Shown here: positions 10,305 through 21,487 of the stretch, in pieces
Numbering within the stretch: position 1 is the stretch's first letter
How the letters are laid out: every line of letters begins with the position of its first letter
Source of the DNA: Plantago ovata
Taxonomy: Eukaryota; Streptophyta; Magnoliopsida; Lamiales; Plantaginaceae
Assembly: GCA_028274465.1 (NCBI GenBank)
Contig: CM051457.1
Coordinates: 60,450,899-60,514,898 of the forward strand
Direction of reading: 5' to 3'
DNA: 64,000 nt
The notes under the pieces: model-generated
Told to the model about the DNA's origin: nothing
The model's input: the letters and a program-made list of their open reading frames with translations, nothing else
Database searches by the model: none
Made by a program: the position numbers and the translations under genes

Positions 10305-11493
10305 TGATGAACGCGTGGATGTCGGGTCCAACGTATCAAATAAATTTGTTATTTAGCCAAAGGCAATTCACAACTACAATGAAAACCGTAGTGTAGCAGT
10401 AGAATAACCTCGAGTGTCGATCTCTAAGGACTATAACTAGATTTATCTAATCTAATTTAGAATATAAAACAGCAGACGATTTAGCAAAGGTTTTTCTTAA
10501 CAGATAATGGAGATTGGTGATAGTATGCTCATTCAAAGCATAACGGGTTAATAATCATGCATAAATTCCTCGGTCTTGCATGGAGATCTTTGATCAATGA
10601 ATTGTCGAGTTGTAATTATTCAACAATACGAAGATAGAGATTTAGATAGATCAAAGAAATAAAGCAATAACTCAGAGTATAATGCGCGATATAGCCATTA
10701 GCATAATTATCAATCTTCGCTAAGAAATCACATACTATCAGCAACGAGAAGTTTAGCTACTCATAGTTGTCATGCAATCAACAGAAATCATACCACGAAT
10801 GAATGAAAACATGATGAAAGATATATAAAAATAAGTAGAAAAACTGTAAGATACAATGTTACCGAAGGTTGTCAATCTCCGAAGAATCGCGATCTTACAA
10901 GCTCCAAACTGCTAAGAAAAAGTATCTCCTAAGCTAAGAACCCCCAGAACAGGCTCTGGGGAATTCCTACCTAAAACTACAGAGAAAGGTGAGAGAAAAG
11001 GTCTGGAAAGGTATGAAAAACGGAGAAAAACTGAGCAACTATATATAGGCTACGAATTGTGTGGGCCGAAGGGCCCCACACACCGGGCGATTCGCCTGGT
11101 GTGGGGCGATTCGCCCCACATCCCGGGGGATTCGCCCGGGAGTAAAACTCGGCCAGATACGCGTTTTCGACGCGTTTTTGGATTTCTTCCCCTTTTCGGG
11201 CTCGGTTTCTGACTTCTAGTGGCCTTCTAGCCTCCAGATTCGACCCCTAGACTTCAAATCCTATCCGGAATCTTTCAGATATTCCAATTAGGCTTCTGGA
11301 ACACCAATTCCTTGTCTACTTCGATATATTTTCCCGGAAATCCTAGTTTTTCAACCAAAACCTGTAAAATAAAGACTAAAGGGAAACGTGACACTATTCT
11401 AATAAAATGCACTAAAATATAGCTAAATTAACTAGAGGATAGCTAAAATAGGTGAAAAAGACTTAAATGAAAGTGTAAAATACACATTCATCA
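10305..11493 (-). repeat. Element B 5' LTR (1189 bp)
   Basis: Same sequence as 3269-4529 without the 72-bp internal duplication. On the element strand it starts TGATGAATGTGTATTTT and ends GCGTTCATCA. The GC palindrome cluster (about 11060-11142) lies just upstream of the TATATATAG box in element sense (about 11036-11048). Confidence 0.92.
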
Positions 11494-11498
11494 GTAGG

Positions 11499-12262
11499 CT
11501 TTCCTAGTAAATATAGAGTGAGAAAGTAGTGTGATGATTGAATGATTGATTGATTGAATCCCTACCTTGATTGAAGTGAGCCCGTATTTATACTAGCAAT
11601 AAAATATTGCTTGAGTACTTAGGATCGTGACAAGTGTCCGGCCATGATTGAGTCTTCTATGGGCTCAGGCCCATTTGGATTGACCCATGGGCTTTGGCCC
11701 AGATCTTCTACTAGGGCTGGCAGGGGTAGAATGGTCATTCTTGGTACCAAAGCGCTCCTAGGGCGGGTGTCGCCCTAGTACCGTCTGAGGACGGGGTAGT
11801 AGGGCGTCTGCCGAGCTTCTAAGGTCCGAGGACCACCTTTTCCTTAGGACATGTTAATTCTTCCTTGACGTAAGGAGTTATGTCCGACCACCCGTGGTAG
11901 TAGGGCGGAAGGACACTCGTCCGACTACCTGTGCTAGTAGGGCAGAAGGGCACCAATCTTGTTCCTCTCGATGTGCTAGTAGGGCGAGGCTACGTAGCCG
12001 GAGGTCGTGGTGTAGTCCGAGGAGCTCTTTGCTGGGCTCTTTGTCCTGCTAGTAGGGCGTGACCACGCTAGTAGGGCAGCTCAGTAGCTAGTAGCGCAGT
12101 TGTACTTTTAGGCCGCACATAAGGACTTAGGTTATTTTTCCTAGTCTTTTGTCTGGTCGGACCCTGATGAAAGGTGAACAGACCCTTCTATCATGGTCAG
12201 CCCATGACGCCCTAGTACGCTCTTAGACGTCCTTGGGGGTTGGACATATTCCGACACCAACA
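11499..12262 (-). repeat. Element A 3' LTR, inner part
   Basis: Continuation of the left LTR after element B and its duplicated GTAGG (11494-11498). A minus-strand TATA box (TATAAATA at 11592-11585) matches the one in the other LTR. Seven or more copies of a CTAGTAGGGC-like motif lie at about 11790-12100. Confidence 0.9.
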
Positions 12263-12275
12263 TATGTCCCCCTAG
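12263..12275 (-). other. Element A polypurine tract
   Basis: Minus-strand CTAGGGGGACATA immediately precedes the 3' LTR start TGTTGGTG. Purine-rich core AGGGGGA. Confidence 0.75.
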
Positions 12276-12845
12276 TTTCCAAGTAACTTAGTAGAAGATA
12301 GTTGTGGAACTATTAAGTTCAAGTCGGCCTTCCCTTCAATCTTGAAGTATGGTCCGATGTACGATTGCAAAAAGGTTTTCCTTGCGACCCCATGGTTTTC
12401 ACAATCTTTCCCTCCTCCTATGTCTCCCTCCCCCCTCTTTTTTTATGGTTCGAGTAGACGGTACTCGGACCACCAAAAAAGAGTATTTGTATGAAAGAGA
12501 TTGGATCCGGGTAAGGTCATGTAGCTTCAAGAGGTCGAGAAGTAGTCTTTTCTTCCTTCGGAGCATGTGTTGTAGTCGCTCATTTTTTTTATTTTTTTAT
12601 TTTTTATTTTTTTTATTTTTTTTGCTCGAGGAGCTTGCTTGGTAGGGCGAGTTGCTCGAGGAGCCTGCTCGGTAGAGCGAGCTCTAATTCGCGTACGCTT
12701 CGGACGGTTTTTCTCAAGTCGTGGCGCTTCCGGGGTAAAATCGTCTTTTCATGACGTGGCTTAATCTGGGCCGTCTGTCTCGTCGCGCGTGTGGCCTAGA
12801 TTCGTCCCCACGTATGCGACGGTTCACCTTTCAGTACTACCCTCT
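12276..12845 (+). other. Upstream region of the antisense gene in element A
   Basis: No supported coding sequence. It contains repeated GCTCGAGGAGC-like motifs (about 12625-12670), a T-rich tract (12578-12622), and GC-rich sequence leading to the TATA box at 12846. It probably serves as promoter for the antisense gene and as 3' untranslated region of the genomic transcript. Confidence 0.5.
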
Positions 12846-12853
12846 TATAAATA
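12846..12853 (+). promoter_or_regulatory. TATA box of the antisense gene
   Basis: TATAAATA on the plus strand, preceded by CTCT and followed by a G run, a good plant core-promoter match. A spliced leader starts about 30 nt downstream (donor GTAAGT at 12986, acceptor AG at 13250-13251), and the ATG at 13253 follows the acceptor by one base. Confidence 0.6.
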
Positions 12854-13252
12854 GGGGTACTTAGATTCATTTGCAAACTTTTCGCCCAAACTTACTCAGA
12901 GCAATTTCAACTGAGCGACCAGCATTTGTGAAGAGCGAAGAACCGGTGTAGTCGAGCAAGTCTTTCTTCCTTTCCAGCAAATCAAGTAAGTTCGACTACC
13001 TTTCCTTCCTTTATTTTTGCCTTTACTCGCGCTATTACTATGATTGCTTTTTGTGCGCTCGCTCTTTACTTTTTATAATTGCTTCCCCTTTTTTCTCGTT
13101 GCCCCCCTCCTCACTATATGGTAGTCGCTCCTCTTAATTGTGCCTGCGCGTCTCAACTTTGAGACTTGGACACAAAATACACCTAAACTGACCTCTCGGA
13201 CCTTACATAAAACCTCCGTTGATTGATATTTTTTCCTCTTCCTTTGTTTAGG

Positions 13253-16200
13253 ATGTCCGAGAGGAGTGATAGCGAGAACATGTCCGAGGGGCGCGGGTAC
13301 ACGGACAACAACAGTTCCTTATCTGCAAGTTTTCTCGATAACGACCTACCCGTTGTCGATGTGCCCGAGGAGGAAGAGGAGATAGTGAGTACTCCTCCGG
13401 AAGATAGGTTAGTCGCTCGGTCTAGAGGGCCTAGGAACGAGTACGATCTGAACGACTCGTTTATTAACGATGAGGCCGAGGAGGGTGTTGTTCACAATGT
13501 TCCTTCCGAGGTAGTGAATGTTGTTGCTGGGGCTCTCGGACGGGGTTATCGAGCAGGTGGTCAGCCGGACCCAATAGAGCCTCGGGTCGTCATACTAGAT
13601 GATGTGCCCGCCTTGCCTAGTTCTGAGGCACTTCCCTTAGCTGAAATATCATCATCAAAAACCACTAAGAGCCCAAGTCCCGTGAGGTACTTACCTCAGG
13701 CCTATTATCAAAGAGTGGTCACTCTCTCTTCCGACGACGAGATCCGTCGGCCGCCTTCTAATTTTGGTGAGGCCGGTCCAATTGGGAGCAAGCCAGTCGC
13801 TCATGTACATAATGAGAGTAGCGACTCTCTCTTTGGGGACGACGACGACTTTTCAGTTGATGCGTCCGAGGGAGAATCCCAGAGGAGACGCGAGGAAGAA
13901 GAATTGCCGCTCGAGACTGAAGAGGGCGAGGATGCGCGCGAGGTTGCAAATCAAGTGTCCGCGTCCGAGGATGTAGGGACTTCCCGTTCCGCGCCGAGGA
14001 GGAAGAGAAGAAGAAAGGGCGAGCCAGTCGCTCCCAAATTTGCCAAGACGGTCGTCCGAGGGGTGCTGCTTCCTCGGGCGCCAAGTTTACTCGACCCGTC
14101 TCAGAATGTCATCATTTGGATCCGAATGGAGAGCTGAACGAGGATGGCTCAATACCCACTGTGGCGACCACCATTTATGAGGAGGAGATCCCTCACCTTA
14201 GGTGGATTTACTCCCTTCCTGCGTCTAAGGTCGACATACTCCTCCCGACGCCCGACCAGACCTTCTACAACCCGCCGTCCGGGTACATTGCGGTTCATAC
14301 CATGTCCTTTGAGCGAGGCTGGTGCATGCCGTTTTGTGACGCTTTCCACCAACTGTTCAACGACATGGGCCTCGCTCCCGCTCAAATTATCCCGAGCTCG
14401 CTCGGCACATTGGTTTGCTATGTGGTCTTTTGCCACATCCGAGGGATCCCGGTGAATTACTCGACGTTCATTCAGCTTTCCGGGTTTCTGTCAGTCCGGG
14501 GAACCCCCATTTTTACTTCTTCTCGACTAGGCCTGGCTTTTCCTTTCTGAAGGAGGCTCCATCGTCTATCGGTTGTCGGTGGTGGTCGCGATACTTTTAT
14601 GTTCGCAAGGTTCGACAACCCGGCATGACCGACGAGCAGCTAGCTTTGGGTGTCCCGAAGAAGTTTTTCAGAGGAAGTTGGGTGGGTAAATTGGTTGTGG
14701 CGACTTGGCTCCTTGGGCTGCCCGACTACAACGCGAAAATTTGCTTCTGGAGCCCAAGAGGTACTTTTACTGGGCGTTGAATCTCCAGCCCTTGCCGTAC
14801 TTGGCAAACTTGACCGATCCGGTTTATTGTGGCTTTAAGAAAGATTTTGGTAAGTCAACGTCCGAGGCATGCCTTGTGCGAGGAGCGTCTCCTCGCTCGG
14901 TTTTATATGTTTATCTTCTTTCCGAGTTTCTATTTCCATACTTAGCTACTTTTGAATCCATATGTTGCTCGCGCCTTTATGTTTTTGTTTGGTCCTCGGA
15001 CCTTTATATATTTTTGTACTAACTTCCTTTCTTCCTTTGCAGACTATTGGCTCAAGTGGATCATGTCTGAGACGCTCGAAGCTGGAAGAAGACAACGTGC
15101 CGCTCAGCGCAAGCTTGTCTAACAGAAAAAGTTGGACAAGGTAATGAACTCTCCGTCGCAGCTTCCTTGCGACCCTCATCGGAACGTTGTTGTGCACAAG
15201 GAAGAGATGGCTCGTCGGGAGCGGGAAGGTGAGCCTCCTCTGGAGATGGCTCTTCCTCAACTAAAGAAGGCCGACGACAAGGCCAAGGACGACAAGAAGT
15301 CCAAGAAGTCGAAGAGGAGCTCCGACGACGAGGGTGGTCGCGCGGGGAAGAAGGCCCGCATAAATAAGGGCAAAGGCAAGGAGATCACGACGGACGAGGA
15401 TCTCACGGATGAGGTGAACCGTATCATGGCGCTCGACGAGCTTGATCGGGCACATGAGCTGAGCCAAGTCTCGCGCAAGGTAATGTCCTTAAATCCCTCA
15501 TTTTTAATTTCAAAAAATTACCAAGTGTTTTTGCTTCTCGCGCCTTGCTAACTTCATCGGTCCTCGGACCTTACTTTTATTTTCTTTGCAGCTCGCCGCC
15601 ATAGTGGGCGCAATTGGGAACCTTGCGGCCGACAAGGGTGCTCCGGAGGAAGTCGCCAATTTGCACCTCCAACTCCAAGAAGCTAATACCCGTACTCGGG
15701 CGCTTGAAGAGGAGCTGCAGGTCGAGAAGGCCAAGTTCACCAGTCTGGAGGCCGAGGGTGCAAAGGTGCAAAGGCAGATGAAGGCTTGGAAAGATGCATG
15801 GAATAATCTCTCCATCAAGATGGCCCGTTTCAAAGACGCCGTGCTCGGGTACCTCAAGGATACTCGGTATGAGGTTGCTAAGGCTTTCTACGAGTCCGCC
15901 TCGTACCGCCTAAAAATGCTGGAGACCAAGGAAGTGGGGCGCGAGGAGGGCTTCTACTCGGCTCTTGACCAGTTGAAGTCTAAGGGTCTCTTGCCCGAGG
16001 ACTTTGATAGCGACGCCGCGGGCTTAATGGACAACAAGAACGGTGACTTTGCGGACTATGAAGATCAGATGGTGTCCGACGCCGAGCATAAAGCTTGCGA
16101 ATCTGGCGCGCTGGTCGCTAACCCTGAGGTCCCTTATCCTGCCAAGGTCGGCCTGCTTCCTTCCTGGGTGCCCGAGGTCCTCCGAGTTGGGTTACTCAAG

Positions 16201-16337
16201 CCGTTCAATAAGTGTGGCCATCGCAACACTAGGTGGCTCGCTCTTCCTGGCCCTGTCCTCGGCCGCAACTACACTGTGGAGGAGCCCGAGGTTATCAAAT
16301 TCCGGGAAACGCTCGAGGCAGAGAGGCACGCGGCGGG
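13253..16337 (+). pseudogene. Element A antisense gene (extra ORF of Tat/Retand elements), degenerate
   Basis: Runs opposite to gag-pol. Exons: 13252-14849, 15043-15479, 15592-16337, then 17654-17783 after the solo LTR; introns have GTAAGT or GTAATG donors and CTTTGCAG-type acceptors. Order: acidic Ser/Glu-rich N-terminus (from ATG 13253), a conserved globular domain at about 14140-14730 resembling the 'putative gypsy type transposon' (Transposase_28) family (GYIAVHTMSFERGW, then FLKEAPSSIGCRWWSRYFYV), a Lys-rich nuclear-type segment at about 15290-15390, and a coiled coil at about 15650-15800. Function is unknown in this family. It is broken by frameshifts near 14100, 14510 and 14740 and by a TAA at 15120-15122. 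Its location between integrase and 3' LTR, in antisense, fits extra ORFs described in Tat-lineage elements. Confidence 0.75.
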
Positions 16338-17648
16338 AGATGAATGTGTATTTTACACTTTCATTCGAGTCTTTTTCACCTATTTTAGCTATCCTCTATG
16401 TTAATTTAGCTATATTTTAGTGCATTTTATTAGAATAGTGTCACGTTTCCCTTTAGATTTTATTTTACAGGTTTTGGTTGAAAATCGAGGATTTTCGGGC
16501 AATTATATTGAAGTTGACAAGGAATTGGTGTTCCAGAAGCCTATTTGGAGTATCTGAAGGTTTCCAGATAGGATTTGGAGTCTAGGGGTCGAATCTGGAG
16601 GTTAGAAGGCCACTAGAAGTCAGAAACCGAGTCCGAAAAGGGGAAGAAATCCAAAAACGCGTCGAAAGCGCAGAATTCCGCGAAAAAGTCTCCGGGGCAA
16701 ACCGCCCCAGACGTGGGGTGAACCGCCCCACACCGGGCGAACCGCCCGGTGTGTGGGGCGAACCGCCCCACACTTATTCGAGGCCTATATATGGTTGCTC
16801 AGATTTTCTCCGAAATTCATACTTTTCCAGACCTACTTTCTCACCTTTCTCTGTAGTTTTAGGTAGGAACTTCCCAGAGCCTGTTCTGGGGGTTCGTAGC
16901 TTAAGGGACACTTTTTCATAGCAGTTTGGAGCTCGTAGGATCGCAATTCTTCGGAGATTGACAACCTTCGGTAACATTGTATCTTACAGTTTATTCTACT
17001 TATTTTTTATATCTTTCAACATGGTTTCTTCTATGATTTCTGTTGATTGCATGCCTATTATGAGTAGCTAAACTTATCGTTGGTGGTAGTATGTGAATTC
17101 TTAGCGAAGGGAAGATAATCATGCTAATGGCTATATCGCGCATTATACTCCGTGTTATTGCTTTATTTCGTTGATCAAGCTCAGCCTAAATTCTCGTATG
17201 TTGTATTAATTATTATGAACAATTGGACCCTCGTCGACCTATACGCGAGTTTATCTTCGTAGTGTTGAATAATTACGGAACACATTAGGACAATAGTGAT
17301 TGACTTGTCAGAATCGTTATCTTCGTAGTGCTTAATAATTGCAACAGGACATTAGATTGATCAAAGATCTCCATGCAAGACCGAGGAATTTATGCATGAT
17401 TATCGACCCGTTATGCTTTGAAGGATCATACTATCACCAATCTCCATTATCTGTTAGAAAAACCCCTTGCTATTACGTCTGCTGTTTTATATTCTCTTAA
17501 ATAGATAAAGCTAGTTATAGTCCTGAGAGAACGACACTCGAGTCATTCTACTGCTACACTACGGTTTTCGTTGTAGTTGTGGATTGTCTTTGGCTAAATA
17601 ACAAATATTATTTGATTGAATTCGGAACCGACAAATCCGCGTTCATCA
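16338..17648 (+). mobile_element. Solo LTR E (B/C family) inside the antisense gene
   Basis: A 1311-bp LTR from (A)GATGAATGTGTATTTTAC to GCGTTCATCA with TSD GCGGG at 16333-16337 and 17649-17653. The first base is A instead of T. No internal region is present, so it was left by LTR-LTR recombination. Palindrome cluster at about 16690-16774, then TATATAT at 16787. Removing it and one TSD keeps the host reading frame. Confidence 0.92.
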
Positions 17649-17653
17649 GCGGG

Positions 17654-17783
17654 CTCTGGGGTTAGCCGAGCTGAGGGAGCGAGTCAAGCTTCTGGGGGCG
17701 GTAGTCGGACCGGAGAAGGGCAAGACCCGCAGAGATTTCCCCCCAAGTCCCCCGAGCAGTCCCGAAGTAGCTCTGATTGTTGA
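17654..17783 (+). pseudogene. Last coding segment of the antisense gene in element A
   Basis: Continues the frame of 15592-16337 across the solo LTR: about 43 codons, low complexity, rich in Gly, Ser, Arg and Pro, ending SSSDC and TGA at 17781-17783. The clean join at GCGGG shows the gene was whole here when the LTR inserted. Confidence 0.7.
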
Positions 17784-18945
17784 AGGCCGAGTATGCTCGG
17801 TAGAACTTGTAGAAAAATTTTAACAAGTCCTTTTTTTTTTGCTAGTCGAACAATTACTTTATGCTTTAACTTGTTCGGCCCTTTGTGGCGTGCTCGAGAG
17901 AGCTATTTTTGATGCCCCACTCGCTTGGGTGCATATCTTTTGTAAATCAACAATGCTTCTTCTTTTGTCCGACGAGGCCTTATGCTAATCGCTCCTTGTT
18001 TATCTGTTGCATATCTTTCTTTACTTTTGACATGTCGCAAAGTATTATGTGAGTGTTCATAATATGCTTCTTCAGGTACTTGTTTCTCCTTCGTTGGACT
18101 TAGAAAAATTTCTAAGTATGCGTCGTTGGATGCTGTAATATACATCTCAAACCACGCGCTTCCGGACCTCTTCTTTGAAATAAATTCTTAAGTATCAAAG
18201 CTCGCCTGTCGGGCGCCTCGCTGGTCGACTACCCTTGCTGGTCGGCCGTTGTATATTCTTCTTGGTAGTCGGCCACCTAATGTTTCTTTAAAACTTAGAC
18301 GAAACTTTCCAAGTACGAATTAAAACTTAGAAAAAATTTCGCCAAGTAATAATTCTATTACTCGGGCGCCTCATTCCCTTGATACCTTCGGACGCTTCAT
18401 GAATGAATGTTAGTCGGGCATCCTTAAATTGCTAATATAGTCGGCCCTTAGGTAATTAAGTGTGTGGTCGAGCACACTTTTCTCCCTTACAATTTTTTCT
18501 CAAAAAATTCATGGAAAAATCTCTGATGGAATAGTTATGGTCTTCCGACTATTTTGAAGCTTTGGCCGAGGGGCGTGTCGTCGCGCCCTTGTGTGTCCTC
18601 CGACCCGAAAAATTTTCCGAATTTTTTTTCCCGAGATATCTTTTTCTTGTTTCGAAAAACTAAGAAGATTGATTTTTTTGCCTTTCGACCTTTATTTCTT
18701 TCGGAGCTTCTCATCTAGTTTCGTTTTTTATGTTGCCCTTCGTGGTTTTATATCTGCCTCTCGAACAAACAAGACAATATTTCAAACTGAAAGAGTTGCA
18801 TTGATTTGACGGAAATTCAATTACAACGGTGGGCTTCGAGACCATGCCAAAGGGCGAAACAAAAGCTGAACTAGAAATCATAAACTGGCGAAAGGGGGCT
18901 TTCCACAAGAGCTCATCAAAACATTGCATATTTCTCCAATGCCTT
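17784..18945. other. Element A spacer between antisense gene and integrase
   Basis: Probable 3' untranslated sequence of both the antisense gene and pol. It has repeated YCGGNC and GTCGG patterns (for example around 18190-18270) and AT-rich stretches. No supported coding region. Confidence 0.5.
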
Positions 18946-20202
18946 CTAGGCATAAAACCTCTGGAGATTGGTGGTGTTCCAGGTGTTTTTCAACTTACTT
19001 CCTTCGGCATCTTCCAAGCGGTAGCTTCCATTGGAGTTGGCTTCTATTATCTTGTAAGGTCCTTCCCACTTAGGTTCCATCTTGTGTGGATTGCCTAGGA
19101 TATCTGCCTTGCGGAGTACTAAGTCTCCGACTTGAAAGTCTCTGTCCTTGACGTGCTTGTTGTAGGCCTTTGCGACAATGGCTTGGTATCTCAAGATGTT
19201 TGCCAATGCTGTGGTTCTTGACTCTTCGAGCATTTCCAAATCAAACATTCTTGCTTCATGGTTGTCCTCCGGTTGGTAGCCTTGAATTCTCAATGTCTCA
19301 TGCACAATCTCGGCCGGGATAACTGCCTCCGAACCATAGACAAGGGAGAATGGAGTTTCCCTTGTTGCTGTCTTTGAAGTGGTGCGGTAGGTCCAAAGGA
19401 CTCCATCAAGTTGCTCAACCCAACTTCCTTGGTACGCTAAAAACCTTTTCTTCAAGCTCCTTACGAGCGTCTTGTTGGTGGACTCAGTTTGGCCATTGGC
19501 TTGGGGATATCCTACTGAAGTAAAGCGCCTTTCGATCTTCATCCTTTCGCACCATGCGTTTAACTTGGCTCCAGAGAATTGAGAACCGTTATCGGACACA
19601 AGGACCCTTGGCAAGCCAAAGCGACATACAATGTTCCTCCAGACAAAATCCATAACCTTCTTCTCGCTGATCACCGAAACTGCTTCCGCCTCTGCCCATT
19701 TGCTGAAGTATTCTACCGCGACAATGATGAACTTCTTTTGTCCGGTTCCTTTGGGCAATGGTCCGACTATGTCTATTCCCCATGTGTCGAAGGGACATGT
19801 GATCTTGGAAGGAATAAGCGGTCTTGCGGGCGCACGATCAGGGGTCGCAAAGTATTGGCATTCCTCGCATTTGCGCACAAATTGTGCAGCATCCTCTCGC
19901 ACTGTTGGCCAATAAAATCCTTGGCGAATGATTTTCTGAGCTAAAGCTCTTCCTCCCGAGTGGTTTCTACAACTCCCTTGGTGCATTTATTCTAAGATCG
20001 CTTGAACTTCGTTGTCACTAACACATCTAAGGTGTGTGCCTCTGAAGGATATCTTGTAAAGATATGCCCCTTGGACAAAGTATCTCATTGCTCTTCCTTT
20101 GATCGTTCTTGCTTCCGCACGGTCCCTTGGGAGAATTCCATGCATCAAATAGGTCGCGATAGGTTGCATCCAACTTGGGGTTGTATCAATGGTGAACATG
20201 CC
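18946..20202 (-). pseudogene. Element A integrase
   Basis: Would insert the element's DNA copy into chromosomes. 20199-19990 is the linker after RNase H. A TAA at 19989-19987 interrupts the frame just before the zinc-binding HHCC region (HQGSCRNH... CEEC, 19980-19870). The 346-codon frame below has the catalytic core with GIDIVG, VSDNGSQF and NGQTESTN, the three acidic residues of the D,D35E triad, all present. A C-terminal GPYKI module (GPY/F) is followed by no chromodomain, as expected for Tat elements. Another in-frame stop lies at 20205-20203. Apart from these stops the core looks intact. Confidence 0.9.
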
Positions 20203-20938
20203 TTACGCACTTTTTTGAGAACTTGCGATGGACGAAAGCTCCATCTTCAGAAGTATCACATTTCGAGTGTCTACACCTCCGGACGCTGATGCATATTTGG
20301 ACAAGGCATCCGCCTTACCATTGAGTTCTCTTGTAAATTTCTCTACTTGACATTCTTCAAATTGTGCCATATCTTCTTTGATAGCGTCCTTGTACTCTAG
20401 CAAGGAGCTCTTCTTCGCTTTGAATGCTCCGGCCAACTGCCTCTCGGCCAATTGTGAGTTGGTAAAAAGCTTGATTTTCTTCACTTGGAGTGCTTTGGCC
20501 ATCCGGAGACCGATCAAAATCGCTTCATATTCCGCTTCATTATTTGAGACCGAAAAGCCTAAGGTCACATCGTATTCTAACTCGGCTCCTCCGGGACTTC
20601 TGAGGTAGATTCCAATTCCTCCGGACCTCCCTCAAGACGAACCATCAACTTGTAAAATCCAAACATCTCCATGATCTTTTGGATCTTTTGGTTCGGGGAG
20701 CATTATTTCTAGAACTGGTTCCTTCAGACCTTTTCCTTTTTCCTCCGGACCCTTCTCTGCTTCCTCTGGAACTTCCGTTCCGGACTTTGGTCCTTGGAGC
20801 ATAATCTGAGAATTCGCTTCTTCCATTGCCACATCGTTAAGAAGGAACATGTTGCTGGGAGTGTACTCTTTCCTTTGGTCATTGGTCTCAGGACGATAAA
20901 GCATGGCGTCTTCGGCGTTGGACATATCAATTTCTCGA
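20203..20938 (-). pseudogene. Element A second RNase H-like domain
   Basis: Tat/Ogre elements carry an additional RNase H after the usual one. Here the N-terminal strand QVDGSS is followed directly by a TGA stop (20634-20632), then the same frame resumes with NNEAEYEAILIGLRMA and, near the end, LNGKADALSKYAS. The motif normally DSQL reads TNSQL, so a catalytic Asp appears changed to Asn. There is an acidic/Lys-rich linker at 20960-20650 and a frameshift near 20950 relative to the first RNase H. Confidence 0.75.
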
Positions 20939-21487
20939 CTAGCTTGGGCTAGTTCCTTGAATCCCTTCAATGCCGCTTCTAGAGCTTTGATGTTCGCTGA
21001 CTTGAGGTCCTTGGGAGTCGATCATCATAGCTGAATCAGATTGTGCTTCCTTTGGGTCGACGTCCATAGGGTCCTTGGCGGGATACTCGACCAAGAAATC
21101 CGCTAGGACTTGAGCTTTTTTGGCTAATGGAGCTTTGTAGTCGATGTCGAACTCACTAAGCTCGATTGCCCATCTTGCTAGTCTTCCGCTCATTTCAGGT
21201 TGCCCTAGGACTTGCTTCATAGGTTGTCTTGTTAAGATAATCACTTTGTGTGCACCAAAGTATGGTTTGAGCCTCCTTGCGGTATAGACCAAGGCAAATG
21301 ACAACCTTTCAATGTCTAAATATCTCGTCTCCGCACCCGTGAGTGCCTTGCTCAAATAATAGATCGGTATGTGATCATTCCCTTGGATCCGTACCAAGAC
21401 GGAACTTATTGCCTCCAGAGTGGTCGCAAGGTAGAGATATAATGGTTCTCCGTTGACCGGCTTGGATAACAGAGGTGGCGACAACAA
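20939..21487 (-). pseudogene. Element A RNase H (first domain)
   Basis: Contains the gypsy RNase H landmarks: LLSKPVNGEPLYLYLATT, AISSVLV, PIYYLSKALTGAETRY, then an L-x-FALV segment and a DIDYKA tail with KAQVLADFL. It removes RNA from the RNA-DNA hybrid during reverse transcription. It is in the same frame as the RT C-terminus above but separated by a TAA at 21490-21488. Confidence 0.85.

Larger units (their letters stand above)
3269..11493 (-). mobile_element. Element B: non-autonomous Athila-like gag-pro retrotransposon
   Basis: An 8.2-kb element with LTRs TGATGA...TCATCA on the plus strand as written, inserted in the 3' LTR of A with TSD GTAGG (3264-3268 and 11494-11498). Reading on the minus strand: 5' LTR 11493-10305, primer site 10301-10284, gag and protease 10159-8112, a hairpin at 7969-7952, remnants of a second ORF 7025-6137, conserved non-coding block with two hairpins, polypurine tract 4542-4530, 3' LTR 4529-3269. 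There is no RT, RNase H or integrase in the 3.6 kb between protease and 3' LTR, so it is non-autonomous. Confidence 0.88.

Noticed and set aside
16338-17648. Intron of the antisense gene rather than a solo LTR
   Set aside because: The 5-bp duplication GCGGG, the LTR ends and full-length similarity to the LTRs of B and C show an insertion.
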